Origin: an uncultured Roseburia sp. | GTDB lineage: Bacteria > Bacillota > Clostridia > Lachnospirales > Lachnospiraceae | Reading direction: 5' to 3' | Assembly: GCA_947088345.1 (NCBI GenBank) | Contig: CAMUGE010000001.1 | Location: forward strand, 1 to 64,000 | DNA: 64,000 nt | Shown: piece by piece, positions 8,864 to 18,084 of the stretch | Layout of the letters: the number at the start of each line of letters is the position of its first letter | How positions within the stretch are numbered: position 1 is the first letter of the stretch | The notes under the pieces: generated by a model | What the model saw: only the letters and a program-made list of their open reading frames with translations | Databases searched by the model: none | What the model was told of the DNA's origin: nothing | Position numbers and translations under genes: made by a program

Positions 8864-10282
8864 ATGATCAAAGATAATCAGCAGCACTTTAACCGGCTGC
8901 ATGTTGTCGTAGATGCGTTTGTGCTTATCATTTCCTATGCGTTTGCATGGTGGCTGAAGTTTGAAAGCGGTATTCTGGAGCATGAAAAGGGCGTTTTATC
9001 ATTTGAGTTTTATATGTGGGCGCTGGTTGTTCTTGTGCCGGGGTATATCCTGTTGTATTATGCGTTTCACCTCTATACGCCAAAGCGCGTGCAGGGCCGC
9101 AGGCTGGAATTTTCCAACATTGTGATGGCAAATACCGTCGGACTACTTCTGTCGTTTGCTGTTTTATATACACTGCAGTCGTATTCGGAAGAATTTCAGA
9201 ATTTTTCGCGTGAGATGTTTTTGTACTTTTATGTCGTAAATATTTTCAGCGAAGAAGTGGTTCGGCTGTTAATCAGGCGTATTTTACGCCATATACGCAG
9301 GAACGGGTATAATCTGAAGCATCTTCTCCTGGTGGGGTATTCGCGTGCCACGGAGCAGTATATAGACCGGATTTATGCAAATCCGCAGTGGGGATACCAT
9401 GTGAGGGGCGTTTTGGACGACCATATCGCACGAGGTACCACCTATAAAGGAGTCAAGGTGATCGGGAGCATTGGCAATCTGAAATATATTCTGCCGCAGA
9501 ACCGGCTGGATGAGATTGCGATTACGCTTGGTCTGGAAGAATACTACAAGCTGGAAAAAATTGTCGCCGAGTGCGAAAAATCCGGCGTGCATACAAAGTT
9601 TATACCGGATTACGGCAATATCATTCCGACAAAGCCCTATACGGAAGATCTGTTGGGACTGCCGGTGATTAACATACGATATGTGCCGTTAAACGATACA
9701 TTCAATATGCTGTTAAAACGTATGATGGACATCGTCGGTTCGCTGCTTTGCATCCTTGTTTTTTCTCCCGTTATGCTGATTACGGCGCTGGCAGTGAAAA
9801 TAACGTCGAGGGGGCCGCTGATTTTTAAACAGGAGCGGGTAGGGCTGCACAATAAGTCCTTTTGGATGTATAAATTTCGGACAATGTATGTACAGACAGA
9901 AGAAGAAGAGCAAAAGGGATGGACGACGGCAAATGATCCGCGTATCACGAGAGTGGGACGTTTTCTGCGAAAAGTAAGCCTGGATGAATTCCCTCAGCTG
10001 TTTAATGTACTGAAAGGCAATATGAGTCTGGTGGGGCCACGGCCGGAACGTCCGCAGTATGTGGAAAAATTCCGCGAGGAGATCCCAAGATATATGGTAA
10101 AACACCAGGTGCGTCCCGGTATGACCGGATGGGCGCAGGTCAACGGATATCGGGGAGATACCTCAATCCGGGAACGTATCGACCACGACTTGTATTATAT
10201 AGAAAACTGGTCAATCGGACTCGACATTAAAATACTCATTCTGACCGTTTTCAAAGGTTTTATCAATAAAAATGCATATTAG
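8864..10282 (+). CDS. polyprenyl-phosphate sugar-1-phosphate transferase (WcaJ/CpsE family)
   Basis: 472 residues. Four N-terminal membrane segments (about 11-110) are followed by a CoA-binding-like Rossmann region (HLLLVGYSRATEQYI near 152), a membrane segment near 285-305, and the bacterial sugar transferase domain: FKQERVG, MYKFRTMY, SLDEFPQLFNVLKG, SLVGPRPERP and RPGMTGWAQVNGYRG. The enzyme starts glycan synthesis by moving a sugar-1-phosphate from a UDP-sugar to undecaprenyl phosphate at the inner face of the membrane. A second, distinct member is at 60914, implying two initiating activities. The followers are an LCP protein and another GT2. Confidence 0.9.
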   Translation: MIKDNQQHFNRLHVVVDAFVLIISYAFAWWLKFESGILEHEKGVLSFEFYMWALVVLVPGYILLYYAFHLYTPKRVQGRRLEFSNIVMANTVGLLLSFAVLYTLQSYSEEFQNFSREMFLYFYVVNIFSEEVVRLLIRRILRHIRRNGYNLKHLLLVGYSRATEQYIDRIYANPQWGYHVRGVLDDHIARGTTYKGVKVIGSIGNLKYILPQNRLDEIAITLGLEEYYKLEKIVAECEKSGVHTKFIPDYGNIIPTKPYTEDLLGLPVINIRYVPLNDTFNMLLKRMMDIVGSLLCILVFSPVMLITALAVKITSRGPLIFKQERVGLHNKSFWMYKFRTMYVQTEEEEQKGWTTANDPRITRVGRFLRKVSLDEFPQLFNVLKGNMSLVGPRPERPQYVEKFREEIPRYMVKHQVRPGMTGWAQVNGYRGDTSIRERIDHDLYYIENWSIGLDIKILILTVFKGFINKNAY

Positions 10283-10294
10283 GAGAAAACTATC

Positions 10295-11395
10295 ATGAGC
10301 AAAGCAGGACAAAACGGAGCGCAGTCAAACAGGGGGGCGTCATCCAAAAAAAAGAAACGTAAGACAAAAATTCTGATTCTTGTTGTAGAAATTCTGGTTT
10401 TGTTGATTTTGGCAGTAGCCGCATTTTTCCTGCTCAAATTAAACAGAATCGAAAAAGACACTACGTTTGAGCCGGAAAAGATTGAGGTAAATGAGGGTAT
10501 CTCTGAAACTTCCAAAAAAATCATGGAAGGATATACGACAATAGCGCTGTTCGGCCTTGACAATCGTTCCAACGGAAATCTTTCCAAAGGGAACAGCGAT
10601 GTTATCATGATTGCAAGTATTAATAACGATACTCATGACGTAAAACTTGTTTCCGTTTACCGCGATTCCTATCTGGACACCGGGGACAACACATTCCGCA
10701 AGTGCAATTATGCCTATGCGAAAGGCGGGCCGGAGCAGGCGATCAATATGCTTAATAAAAACCTTGATCTGGATATCACTGATTATGTAACCGTGGATTT
10801 CAACGCAATCGCAGAATGCGTGGATCTGCTCGGCGGCGTGGAAGTGACGGTTACAGATGAGGAAGCCGTACTGATGTATGGATATATGGATGAGATTAAC
10901 AAAATGTTAAAGAAGAAGTCGGAGTACCTGCCGGGAGCCGGAACCTACAATATGGACGGTGTGCAGGCAACAGCGTTTGCACGTATCAGAGCAACGGCCG
11001 GAAACGATTATAAGCGTACCGAGAGACAGAGGACTGTGCTTACTGCAATGATTAACAAGGCGCAAAAGTCAGATCTGATGACGATGAACAGTCTGATTGA
11101 TCAGGTATTCAGCGATATCAAGACGAGCTTTTCCAATTCGGAGCTGATAGCGCTTGCAACAAAGATATTTGACTATAAACTGGGAGAGACAACAGGATTT
11201 CCGTTTGAAAAAAATACAAAAATACTTGGCTCGAAAGGCGATGTGGTTGTTCCGTGCAGTCTGGAGTCAAATGTTACCGAGCTTCATGTGTTTTTATATG
11301 CGGATGAGGATTATGCGCCGACGGATGCGGTAAAGAAAAACAGTACGCAGATTATAAGCGATACCGGTTTCCGTCAGGGAGACGGTTACCGATGA
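10295..11395 (+). CDS. LCP (LytR-CpsA-Psr) family glycopolymer transferase
   Basis: 366 residues: a Lys-rich cytoplasmic start, one membrane segment near 25-48, then the extracellular LCP domain. Family marks are TTIALFGLDNRS, DVIMIASINNDT, VYRDSY, LLGGVEVTV, AFARIRATAGNDYKRTERQR (the Arg-rich active-site stretch) and a closing KTSFSN region. LCP enzymes transfer lipid-linked glycans to peptidoglycan, so it probably anchors the locus I polymer. GGAGAA precedes the ATG. Its stop overlaps the next ATG by 4 bases (ATGA), showing translational coupling. Confidence 0.9.
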   Translation: MSKAGQNGAQSNRGASSKKKKRKTKILILVVEILVLLILAVAAFFLLKLNRIEKDTTFEPEKIEVNEGISETSKKIMEGYTTIALFGLDNRSNGNLSKGNSDVIMIASINNDTHDVKLVSVYRDSYLDTGDNTFRKCNYAYAKGGPEQAINMLNKNLDLDITDYVTVDFNAIAECVDLLGGVEVTVTDEEAVLMYGYMDEINKMLKKKSEYLPGAGTYNMDGVQATAFARIRATAGNDYKRTERQRTVLTAMINKAQKSDLMTMNSLIDQVFSDIKTSFSNSELIALATKIFDYKLGETTGFPFEKNTKILGSKGDVVVPCSLESNVTELHVFLYADEDYAPTDAVKKNSTQIISDTGFRQGDGYR

Positions 11396-12372
11396 AAGTA
11401 GATATGGTGATTCCGACGTTTCGGCCGGACGACACATTTTGTCTGCTTCTGCAAAAATTGCAGGAGCAGACCTTTCTTATTCATAAACTTTTTCTGGTTA
11501 ACACAGACGAAGCTCTCTGGGAAGAATCGAAAAAAAAATATCCGATTGCGGAGGCGATTGGCGCCCTGCCGTTTCCGGTTCAAATTTTGCAGATCCGCAA
11601 AGAAGAGTTTGACCACGGCGGTACGAGAAATTTTGGCGCAAACCTTTCAAAGGCAGATATTGTGATCTTTATGACACAGGATGCGGTCGCGGCGGACCGT
11701 TATCTGATAGAGCGCCTGACCAATGCGCTCCATTATGAGAAAAAGAGTGAAAAAACTGTCGCAGTCGCTTACGCAAGGCAGCTTCCGAGAGAAAACTGCA
11801 GAATCGTTGAGCGCTATACGCGTAAATTTAACTATCCGGACAAGAATCAGATCAAAGGGAAAGAAGATCTGGCAAAACTTGGGATCAAGACATATTTCTG
11901 TTCGGACGTCTGCGCAGCATACCGGAAAGATATTTTTGCAAAACTTGGCGGTTTTGAGGAGCCTGTAATTTTTAATGAAGATATGTTTTATGCGGCAAAG
12001 GCGGTAGAAGCCGGGTATTACGTTGCCTACGCGGCCGATGCCAGAGTCGTCCATTCTCATAATTATTCGCTGAAGCAGCAGTTTACGAGAAATTTTGATC
12101 TGTCTGTTTCACAGAAGCAGCGCCCGGATATTTTTTCCCATGTCAGTTCTGAGTCGGAAGGCATAAAGCTTGTAAAAGGCGCGGTGCGCTATCTTTGTTC
12201 GATCAGAAAGCCATGGCTCGTTTTTGCGCTGGCGGCGCAGTGCGCGGCGAAATATATGGGATATTTTCTGGGAAAACATTATGAGCGGCTGAGCAGAAAG
12301 CAGATTTTAAAATGTACAGCGAGCAGAGATTACTGGAAAAATAGATGGAAAAAATCATCGGAGCCGCACTAA
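11392..12372 (+). CDS. GT2 glycosyltransferase
   Basis: 326 residues. VDMVIPTFRPDDTF opens the GT-A fold. The HGGTRNFGA motif near 76 and MTQDAVAADRYLI near 92 (QDA replacing a classical DXD) are typical of RgpB/RfbF-type rhamnosyltransferases; FNEDMFYAAKAVEAGY follows near 194. The C-terminus is basic and probably membrane-associated. It overlaps the LCP gene by 4 bases. Confidence 0.8.
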   Translation: MKVDMVIPTFRPDDTFCLLLQKLQEQTFLIHKLFLVNTDEALWEESKKKYPIAEAIGALPFPVQILQIRKEEFDHGGTRNFGANLSKADIVIFMTQDAVAADRYLIERLTNALHYEKKSEKTVAVAYARQLPRENCRIVERYTRKFNYPDKNQIKGKEDLAKLGIKTYFCSDVCAAYRKDIFAKLGGFEEPVIFNEDMFYAAKAVEAGYYVAYAADARVVHSHNYSLKQQFTRNFDLSVSQKQRPDIFSHVSSESEGIKLVKGAVRYLCSIRKPWLVFALAAQCAAKYMGYFLGKHYERLSRKQILKCTASRDYWKNRWKKSSEPH

Positions 12373-12449
12373 ATGATATTGATAAAGTTTGGCAGGCAGT
12401 TTCTCATTCCCAAATGGGAGCGATGGATTCGGCCTGCAGGGAGGGCTGA

Positions 12450-13796
12450 TTGGGAAGAAAGAAATTAAATTATGTCATATGGGCATGTTTGTTTGTGGGA
12501 GTATTTCTTATTCTGTGTCAGATCGGGTACTCCGACGGGGATGATGCTTTTTTTTATGAATTTACAAATCAGATGAGTTTTGGCGAATATTTGACCTGGC
12601 GCTATCACACATGGGTGGGAAGAATGGCCGCAGAGGCGCTTGTGTATGTCACGTTTCACTGCGGGATCTGGTTTTGGCGTGTGATCAACGCGTGTATGCT
12701 GGCGCTTCTTCCGGTTGGGATTTTGCATCTGGCAAAGATAACGGCGAAAACCGCGCATTACGGCGCCGGAGCAGCAGCTGCGGCAATTGCCGGGTATTTT
12801 CTGATGGATGTTATGACAGTCGGATATGCCGCGATCTGGGTAAACGGATCTATCTTTTATACCTGGACTTTTACCTGTGGGATTTATGCGCTTATCCCGA
12901 TTGCAGACTGTATTTATAATGAAAGGAACCAGAAGATATCGTTGTGGCGGCTTGTGCCGGTTCTGCCGCTTAGTGTAATTGCCGCAATGTCTATTGAGCA
13001 GATGGGCGCCGTGCTTCTGACATTAGAAGCGATTGGGGTTGGATGTCTGATACGAAAAAAGAGAAAAGTTCCTGTTTTTTTTCTGATACAGCTTCTTTGC
13101 ACCGGTATTGCGTTTACGGTACTTTTTTTAGCTCCGGGTAATGAGCTGAGAGTGGCGAGCGAGACGCTCACATGGATGCCGCAGTTTTCGTCGCTTTCTT
13201 TCCCGGATCATCTGTTTATGGTTGTTTTGTGGCTGGTTTCTTCGTTTGCAAATGAAAATTGTCTTTTCTTATGTGTAATCTGGGCAGTCGGAATGGCGCT
13301 TCTCTATGAAAAAAAAGCGCATCCTGCATGGATGGCTGCAGGAGGAATTTTTACAGCGGTCGGACTGCTTGGACTTGCAGGCGTTTCGTTTTTTTCAGAC
13401 GTAGGACTTTCCATATCTGATATTACAGTATGCCTGCAAGAAGTTCCGCAGGCGGCGGATCTTACGGCACAGAACTGGTTTGCGCTAATCTGGTGGAGCG
13501 CTGCGCTTGTCTTTACTTTAGTATATCTGTGGAAAGCGGCCGGTTTTTCGCCTGATGTTTTGCTTGTTTATGCGGCGGGTATCGCGTCGCTCGCGATTAT
13601 GTATTTTTCTCCGACAATTTTTGCATCAGGTGCAAGAGTGTATTATCTTACGGATCTTCTTTATCTGTATATCATGCTTACGCTTTCTATGCGGATCAAA
13701 AGTGAAGGTCTTAGAAATTGTCTTTATATGATGGTAAGTGCGCTTGGCGCCTGTAATTTTGTATTACAGATACCTGAAATTTTGAATAATTTTTGA
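12450..13796 (+). CDS. polytopic membrane protein (DUF6056/GT-C-like)
   Basis: 448 residues with about 11 membrane segments. The acidic GDDAFF motif in the first outer loop (near 30) and the WVGRM motif (near 56) resemble GT-C-type glycosyltransferases and DUF6056 proteins. The start is TTG at 12450 with CAGGGAGGG just upstream; no ATG is suitably placed. It follows the GT2 gene after about 77 bases and ends locus I. It likely modifies or handles a lipid-linked glycan, but the activity is inferred. Confidence 0.65.
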   Translation: MGRKKLNYVIWACLFVGVFLILCQIGYSDGDDAFFYEFTNQMSFGEYLTWRYHTWVGRMAAEALVYVTFHCGIWFWRVINACMLALLPVGILHLAKITAKTAHYGAGAAAAAIAGYFLMDVMTVGYAAIWVNGSIFYTWTFTCGIYALIPIADCIYNERNQKISLWRLVPVLPLSVIAAMSIEQMGAVLLTLEAIGVGCLIRKKRKVPVFFLIQLLCTGIAFTVLFLAPGNELRVASETLTWMPQFSSLSFPDHLFMVVLWLVSSFANENCLFLCVIWAVGMALLYEKKAHPAWMAAGGIFTAVGLLGLAGVSFFSDVGLSISDITVCLQEVPQAADLTAQNWFALIWWSAALVFTLVYLWKAAGFSPDVLLVYAAGIASLAIMYFSPTIFASGARVYYLTDLLYLYIMLTLSMRIKSEGLRNCLYMMVSALGACNFVLQIPEILNNF

Positions 13797-13918
13797 AAAA
13801 CACAAAAAAGACAAATGAAAAACATGATTTTATAATGATTCTTTCACAGTTAAAACACAAATATAGGCTAGACTCATTACTATCAAAAGGAAACCAGCAC
13901 AGGAAGGGAGCGGATTTT

Positions 13919-15703
13919 ATGGAAAATAACACGAACAATAACGATAATTCTTATTCTTACAGTCAAAATCAGCCAGAAACCAAAAAAGATGAGACGGTCG
14001 GCAGCAATTCATATTATGCAGGTTATAATAGTTTGGGCAGCGCAGAAAGCAGTCAGAATGCGTCTTATGGAACAGGAAATCAGAATGTTTCCGCAGCCGG
14101 TTTGAACTCTGCATACGGAACAGGAAGCCAGAACGTGTCGTCATCTGATCAGAATACAGCATACGGTGCTGCGGCGCAGGGAGCCGGTACAGTCGGTCAG
14201 GGCGTTTCTTATGGAACTGGAAGCCAGGATTCCGGTATTTCCGGTCAGAACACTGCGTATGGCACGGAAAGTCAGAGCAGCGTATACGGAGCAGGAGGTC
14301 AGAATCAGGTGTCTTACGGAGCGGGTAGTCAGAACACATCCTATGCGTCAGGAAATTATTATCAGAACAATGCATATCAGGGAAATATGAACTACCAGAA
14401 TATCGGCGGTACACAGCCGCAGCAGCAAAGTCAGCCGGGAGTACAGGGGAAACCCAAAAAAGAGAAGAAAAAACGGGACAAGAAACCGGCCGGTTTTGGC
14501 ACAAAGCTTGCAAAATGCGCAGCGCTTGCACTGGTGTTTGGAGCAGTATCCGGCACGGTTTTTGAGGGGGTACATTTTGCAGGCAGACAGCTGGCCGGTG
14601 AGACAAAAACACAGTCGCAGGATTCGGATGCAAACACACAGGGAGGCGTTCTTTCCAAATCAGATCAGAAAGTTGATGCGACGCCGGTATCTTCCAAATA
14701 TGTTGCAACGGATGTATCCGACATCGTAGATTCTGTCAGGCCATCTATTGTAGCAATCACAAATGTAAGCAGGACGGAGTACCAGAGCTTCTGGGGCGGC
14801 ATGCCGCAGCAGTATGAGAGCACAAGCTGTGGATCAGGTATCATTGTTGGTCAGAACGACGAGTATCTCTACATTGCCACAAACAATCATGTGGTAGAGG
14901 GAGCGGTCAGCCTGACTGTTACATTCGACGATTCGTCCACGGTGAGCGCCGAGATCAAGGGAACAGATCCGTCCACCGATCTTGCGGTAATTAAGGTAAG
15001 ATGTGACAGCATTGAGAGCGATACGTTAAATACAATTAAAGTGGCTACGCTCGGAAGTTCGGAGAACCTTCGCGAAGGTCAGGCGGCAATTGCAATCGGA
15101 AATGCCCTGGGGTACGGACAGTCCGTCACAACAGGATGTATCAGCGCATTAAACAGGGAGGTATCGGTATCTGACCAGGCAAGTTCCACCAGCTATACCG
15201 CGGAATTGATTCAGACAGATGCGGCGATCAATCCGGGAAACAGCGGCGGCGCGCTGTTAAACGCAGCAGGAGAGGTGATTGGGATCAATTCGGTTAAATA
15301 TTCCGATACATCGGTTGAGGGCATCGGCTATGCGATTCCGATCAGCACAGCAATCCCTATTATTGAAGACCTGATCACAAAGGAAAAAGTCGATGCATCC
15401 GACAGCGCATATCTTGGAGTTGCAGGCGTGGATGTAACAAACGATGTTTCCTCTTCCTATCAGATGCCGGTCGGCGTCTATGTGGCGCAGGTAACGGCCG
15501 GTTCCAGTGCAGAGCAGGCGGGAATCCAAAAAGGCGATATCATTACAAATTTTGACGGAAGAAAAGTCACAACAATGGAAGAACTTGCCTCCACAATCGA
15601 ATACTACAAGGCGGGAGAAACGGTCGACGTGACGCTGCAGAGGGCAATCGGCGGAGAATATACAGAACAGGTTATCTCTGTGACGCTGGGTAAGAAGAAC
15701 TAG
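13919..15703 (+). CDS. HtrA/DegP-like membrane serine protease with a long low-complexity N-terminus
   Basis: 594 residues from the ATG at 13919, chosen for GGAAGGGAG at 13902-13910; the upstream in-frame extension has no such site. Residues 1-170 are Tyr/Gly/Ser/Gln/Asn-rich with irregular YGTGSQN-like repeats; 175-190 are Lys-rich; a membrane segment spans about 195-215. The trypsin-like domain has His324 (NNHVVEG), Asp354 (STDLAVIK) and Ser442 (NPGNSGGAL); one PDZ domain covers about 493-590 (YLGVAGVDV, AGIQKGDIITNFDG). This surface protease family handles misfolded exported proteins. The low-complexity part would be cytoplasmic, which is unusual. It is followed by the terminator at 15753. 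Confidence 0.9.
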   Translation: MENNTNNNDNSYSYSQNQPETKKDETVGSNSYYAGYNSLGSAESSQNASYGTGNQNVSAAGLNSAYGTGSQNVSSSDQNTAYGAAAQGAGTVGQGVSYGTGSQDSGISGQNTAYGTESQSSVYGAGGQNQVSYGAGSQNTSYASGNYYQNNAYQGNMNYQNIGGTQPQQQSQPGVQGKPKKEKKKRDKKPAGFGTKLAKCAALALVFGAVSGTVFEGVHFAGRQLAGETKTQSQDSDANTQGGVLSKSDQKVDATPVSSKYVATDVSDIVDSVRPSIVAITNVSRTEYQSFWGGMPQQYESTSCGSGIIVGQNDEYLYIATNNHVVEGAVSLTVTFDDSSTVSAEIKGTDPSTDLAVIKVRCDSIESDTLNTIKVATLGSSENLREGQAAIAIGNALGYGQSVTTGCISALNREVSVSDQASSTSYTAELIQTDAAINPGNSGGALLNAAGEVIGINSVKYSDTSVEGIGYAIPISTAIPIIEDLITKEKVDASDSAYLGVAGVDVTNDVSSSYQMPVGVYVAQVTAGSSAEQAGIQKGDIITNFDGRKVTTMEELASTIEYYKAGETVDVTLQRAIGGEYTEQVISVTLGKKN

Positions 15704-15739
15704 CTGAGATTTCAATATTAAATCGTGCACAGTCAGTGA

Positions 15740-15793
15740 ATAAAAAAAGAAGACACATCCGAATGAAATAAACCGGATGTGTTTTCTTTTTAC
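15740..15793. terminator. bidirectional terminator between htrA-like gene and amylase
   Basis: ACACATCCG (15753-15761) pairs with CGGATGTGT (15774-15782). A T-rich tail follows on the + side, and an A-run (15742-15748) gives a T-run for the minus strand. It serves the convergent genes on both sides. Confidence 0.75.
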
Positions 15794-15798
15794 TGTAT

Positions 15799-17109
15799 TT
15801 AATGTTCCATTTTCCAGTAAGCCACAGAGTAGGGCGCAAGCTTGCTGCCGCCGCCAAAATCATGCGTTGTATTGGTGATCAGTTCATCGGCGAGGCCGCA
15901 TCCGGCATCGAAATGTGCGTCGAACTCCTGGTCGTCTGCATTGATTGCGACGAGTACGCGTTCCGTATCTGTTTTGCGTTCAAAAATACACTGCTTATTT
16001 GTCAGCAGGATGGAACGGAAAGATCCGTAGTTTAGAGCGTGAGAAGATTTTTTAATCTCTGCAAGTTTTGAGATCAAGTCGGTCAGGCCGTTCCACTCCG
16101 GTTCTTTAAAACATGCGCGCAGCGCAGGGTCGCCTTCTTCCTTGCGTGCTTTTGCCCCCCATTCGCTGCCATAGTAGACGCAGGGGATTCCGGGCATACC
16201 AAACATCAGACCGTAGATCAACGGGAGATGTTCCTGTTTTGTAAGCAGGCTTGCAATACGTGTGACATCGTGGTTATCTACAAAGGAAAGCAGATGTCTG
16301 CCTTTGTACAGCGTCCAGTTGTCCGGTCCGAACTGCCGCAGCAGCGAGTGGTTGATTTCAAACATATTCATGGAGTTAAAACTTGAGTGAAGCCCTTTGT
16401 AACATTCATAGTTTGTCACGGAGTGCAGCATGGCGTCATTCATCAGCTGGTTATAGTCGCCGTGGAGAGTTTCTCCCACAAGGAAAAAATCTTTTTTCAG
16501 ACTGTCGCAGTAGTTTCGCAGCCTGCGGATAAAATCGTGGTCGAGGCAGTAGGCGACATCCAGGCGGAGGCCGTCGATATCAAATTCTTCTACCCATCCT
16601 TTGATGCATTCAAAAATATGCTGGATTACTTCCTCGTTGCGCAGGTTAATTTTTACCAGATCGTAATTACCCTCCCAGCCTTCGTACCAGAGGCCGTCGT
16701 TGTAATTGGAATTGCCGTTAAAATTCACGAAGAACCAATCCTTGTAGCGCGATTCGTGGCGGTTTTTCAGGACGTCTTCAAATGCCCAGAAACCGCGCCC
16801 CACATGATTAAATACGCCGTCAAGCACGACATGGATATTTTCTGCGTGCAGATTTTTGCATACTTGTGCAAAATCTTCGTTTGTTCCAAGCCTGGTATCA
16901 ATTTTTCTGTAATCCCTTGTATTATATCCGTGCGTATCGGATTCAAAAACAGGGGAAAAGTAGATGGCGTTTGCCCCTAATTTTTTGATATGAGGGACCC
17001 AGTCATTGACTTTTAAGATGCGATGTTCTAAATTGCCGTCATTTTCAAACGGCGCGCCGCAATAGCCAAGCGGATAGATCTGATAAAAAACACTTTCGTA
17101 AGCCCACAT
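15799..17109 (-). CDS. intracellular GH13 alpha-amylase family glycoside hydrolase
   Basis: 436 residues, no signal peptide. The TIM barrel shows the four conserved GH13 regions: DGVFNHVG, DGLRLDVAY with the nucleophile Asp, VGETLHGDY with the acid/base Glu, and FVDNHDVTR. A short C-terminal beta domain follows. The size and cytoplasmic location fit enzymes acting on imported maltodextrins. AAAGGAGG precedes the ATG on the minus strand. It is a single gene with no transporter beside it. Exact specificity (amylase, cyclomaltodextrinase or glucosidase) cannot be settled. Confidence 0.88.
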   Translation of the reverse strand: MWAYESVFYQIYPLGYCGAPFENDGNLEHRILKVNDWVPHIKKLGANAIYFSPVFESDTHGYNTRDYRKIDTRLGTNEDFAQVCKNLHAENIHVVLDGVFNHVGRGFWAFEDVLKNRHESRYKDWFFVNFNGNSNYNDGLWYEGWEGNYDLVKINLRNEEVIQHIFECIKGWVEEFDIDGLRLDVAYCLDHDFIRRLRNYCDSLKKDFFLVGETLHGDYNQLMNDAMLHSVTNYECYKGLHSSFNSMNMFEINHSLLRQFGPDNWTLYKGRHLLSFVDNHDVTRIASLLTKQEHLPLIYGLMFGMPGIPCVYYGSEWGAKARKEEGDPALRACFKEPEWNGLTDLISKLAEIKKSSHALNYGSFRSILLTNKQCIFERKTDTERVLVAINADDQEFDAHFDAGCGLADELITNTTHDFGGGSKLAPYSVAYWKMEH

Positions 17110-17196
17110 AAAGGTAAGCCTCCTTTTTATTGTATTTGGATTAAAAGGACGGTGAAAAAATGCCGCCCGTTGTTCCCTGTGGTCAATGCTGCTGTT

Positions 17197-18012
17197 TTAC
17201 TGCATTTTATTCATCTCACGTGATTTAGCCGAACAGGCGCGCTGCGCCTGTATGACGGCGCTGCGGAAGCCGCTCTCTTCCAGGGCGGCAACGGCTTCGA
17301 TTGTAGTGCCGGCCGGCGAGCAGACAGCGTCTTTTAGCACACCGGGATGTTCGCCGGTTGCCAGAACCATTTTTGCAGCGCCAAGGACGGCCTGCGCCGC
17401 AAATTGATAGGCGGATTTGCGGGGCAGACCGTCCGCGACAGCGGCGTCCGCCATTGCTTCCAACATAAGAAAGACATAGGCGGGGGAGGAGCCGGAGACG
17501 CCGATTACGGCGTCGAATAAAGATTCCGGCACACATTCGCATTTCCCGAAACATTGGAAGATTGTTTTCACCTGCTCCAGTTCATCGGAAGTAACATTTG
17601 CATTACAGCAGAGCGCGCTCATTGCCTCGCCTACAAGCGCGGGCGTGTTTGGCATTGCCCGAACCAGTTTGATTTGTCTTCCGAACGATTGCTCGATCGC
17701 GGAAATCGTTTTTCCGGCTGCAACGGAGACGATGACGCATTGACTTTTGACGCAGTCGCTTATTACGGGAATGATATCGTCAAATTTATTCGGTTTTACA
17801 GCTAAAAACAGGATATCGCTTTTTCTGGCGACTGTCTCGTTGGAGAGCGTTGTCTCAATGGAAAATTTGTTCTTTATTTTCTCCAGGGTTGTGACGGAAG
17901 AGGCGCTTGCGATAATCTGTCCGGTCGAAGCGAAAGAAGAGGCGAGGATACCGCCGATCATTGCGCGGCCCATATTGCCTGCGCCGATAAATCCGATCAT
18001 TTTGTCGAACAT
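17197..18012 (-). CDS. proC: pyrroline-5-carboxylate reductase
   Basis: 271 residues. It reduces 1-pyrroline-5-carboxylate to proline with NAD(P)H. IGFIGAGNMGRAMIGG is the Rossmann dinucleotide site; VRAMPNTPALVGEAM and SGSSPAYVFLMLEAM are family signatures; LKDAVCSPAGTTIEA near the end covers the substrate-binding dimer domain. The start at 18012 is chosen because AAGGAGGG sits 5 bases upstream; the 16-codon upstream extension overlaps a hairpin. It is monocistronic on the minus strand. Confidence 0.92.
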   Translation of the reverse strand: MFDKMIGFIGAGNMGRAMIGGILASSFASTGQIIASASSVTTLEKIKNKFSIETTLSNETVARKSDILFLAVKPNKFDDIIPVISDCVKSQCVIVSVAAGKTISAIEQSFGRQIKLVRAMPNTPALVGEAMSALCCNANVTSDELEQVKTIFQCFGKCECVPESLFDAVIGVSGSSPAYVFLMLEAMADAAVADGLPRKSAYQFAAQAVLGAAKMVLATGEHPGVLKDAVCSPAGTTIEAVAALEESGFRSAVIQAQRACSAKSREMNKMQ

Positions 18013-18040
18013 GAAATCCCTCCTTCTGTAGTGTAAAAGA

Positions 18041-18062
18041 GGATGCTCCGTGTGGAACATCC
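18041..18062 (-). terminator. probable terminator after crt
   Basis: GGATG...CATCC with an inner TCC/GGA pairing (8 pairs, one mismatch, 4-base loop). On the minus strand it is followed by TCTTTTA. It lies between crt and proC. Confidence 0.5.
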
Positions 18063-18084
18063 CCGTCTATGTAATGTGTAACTA

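Noticed and set aside
13917-14708. 263-codon minus-strand frame opposite the HtrA N-terminus
   Set aside because: It is the antisense of Tyr/Gly/Gln repeats. The composition is unnatural and there is no start signal.
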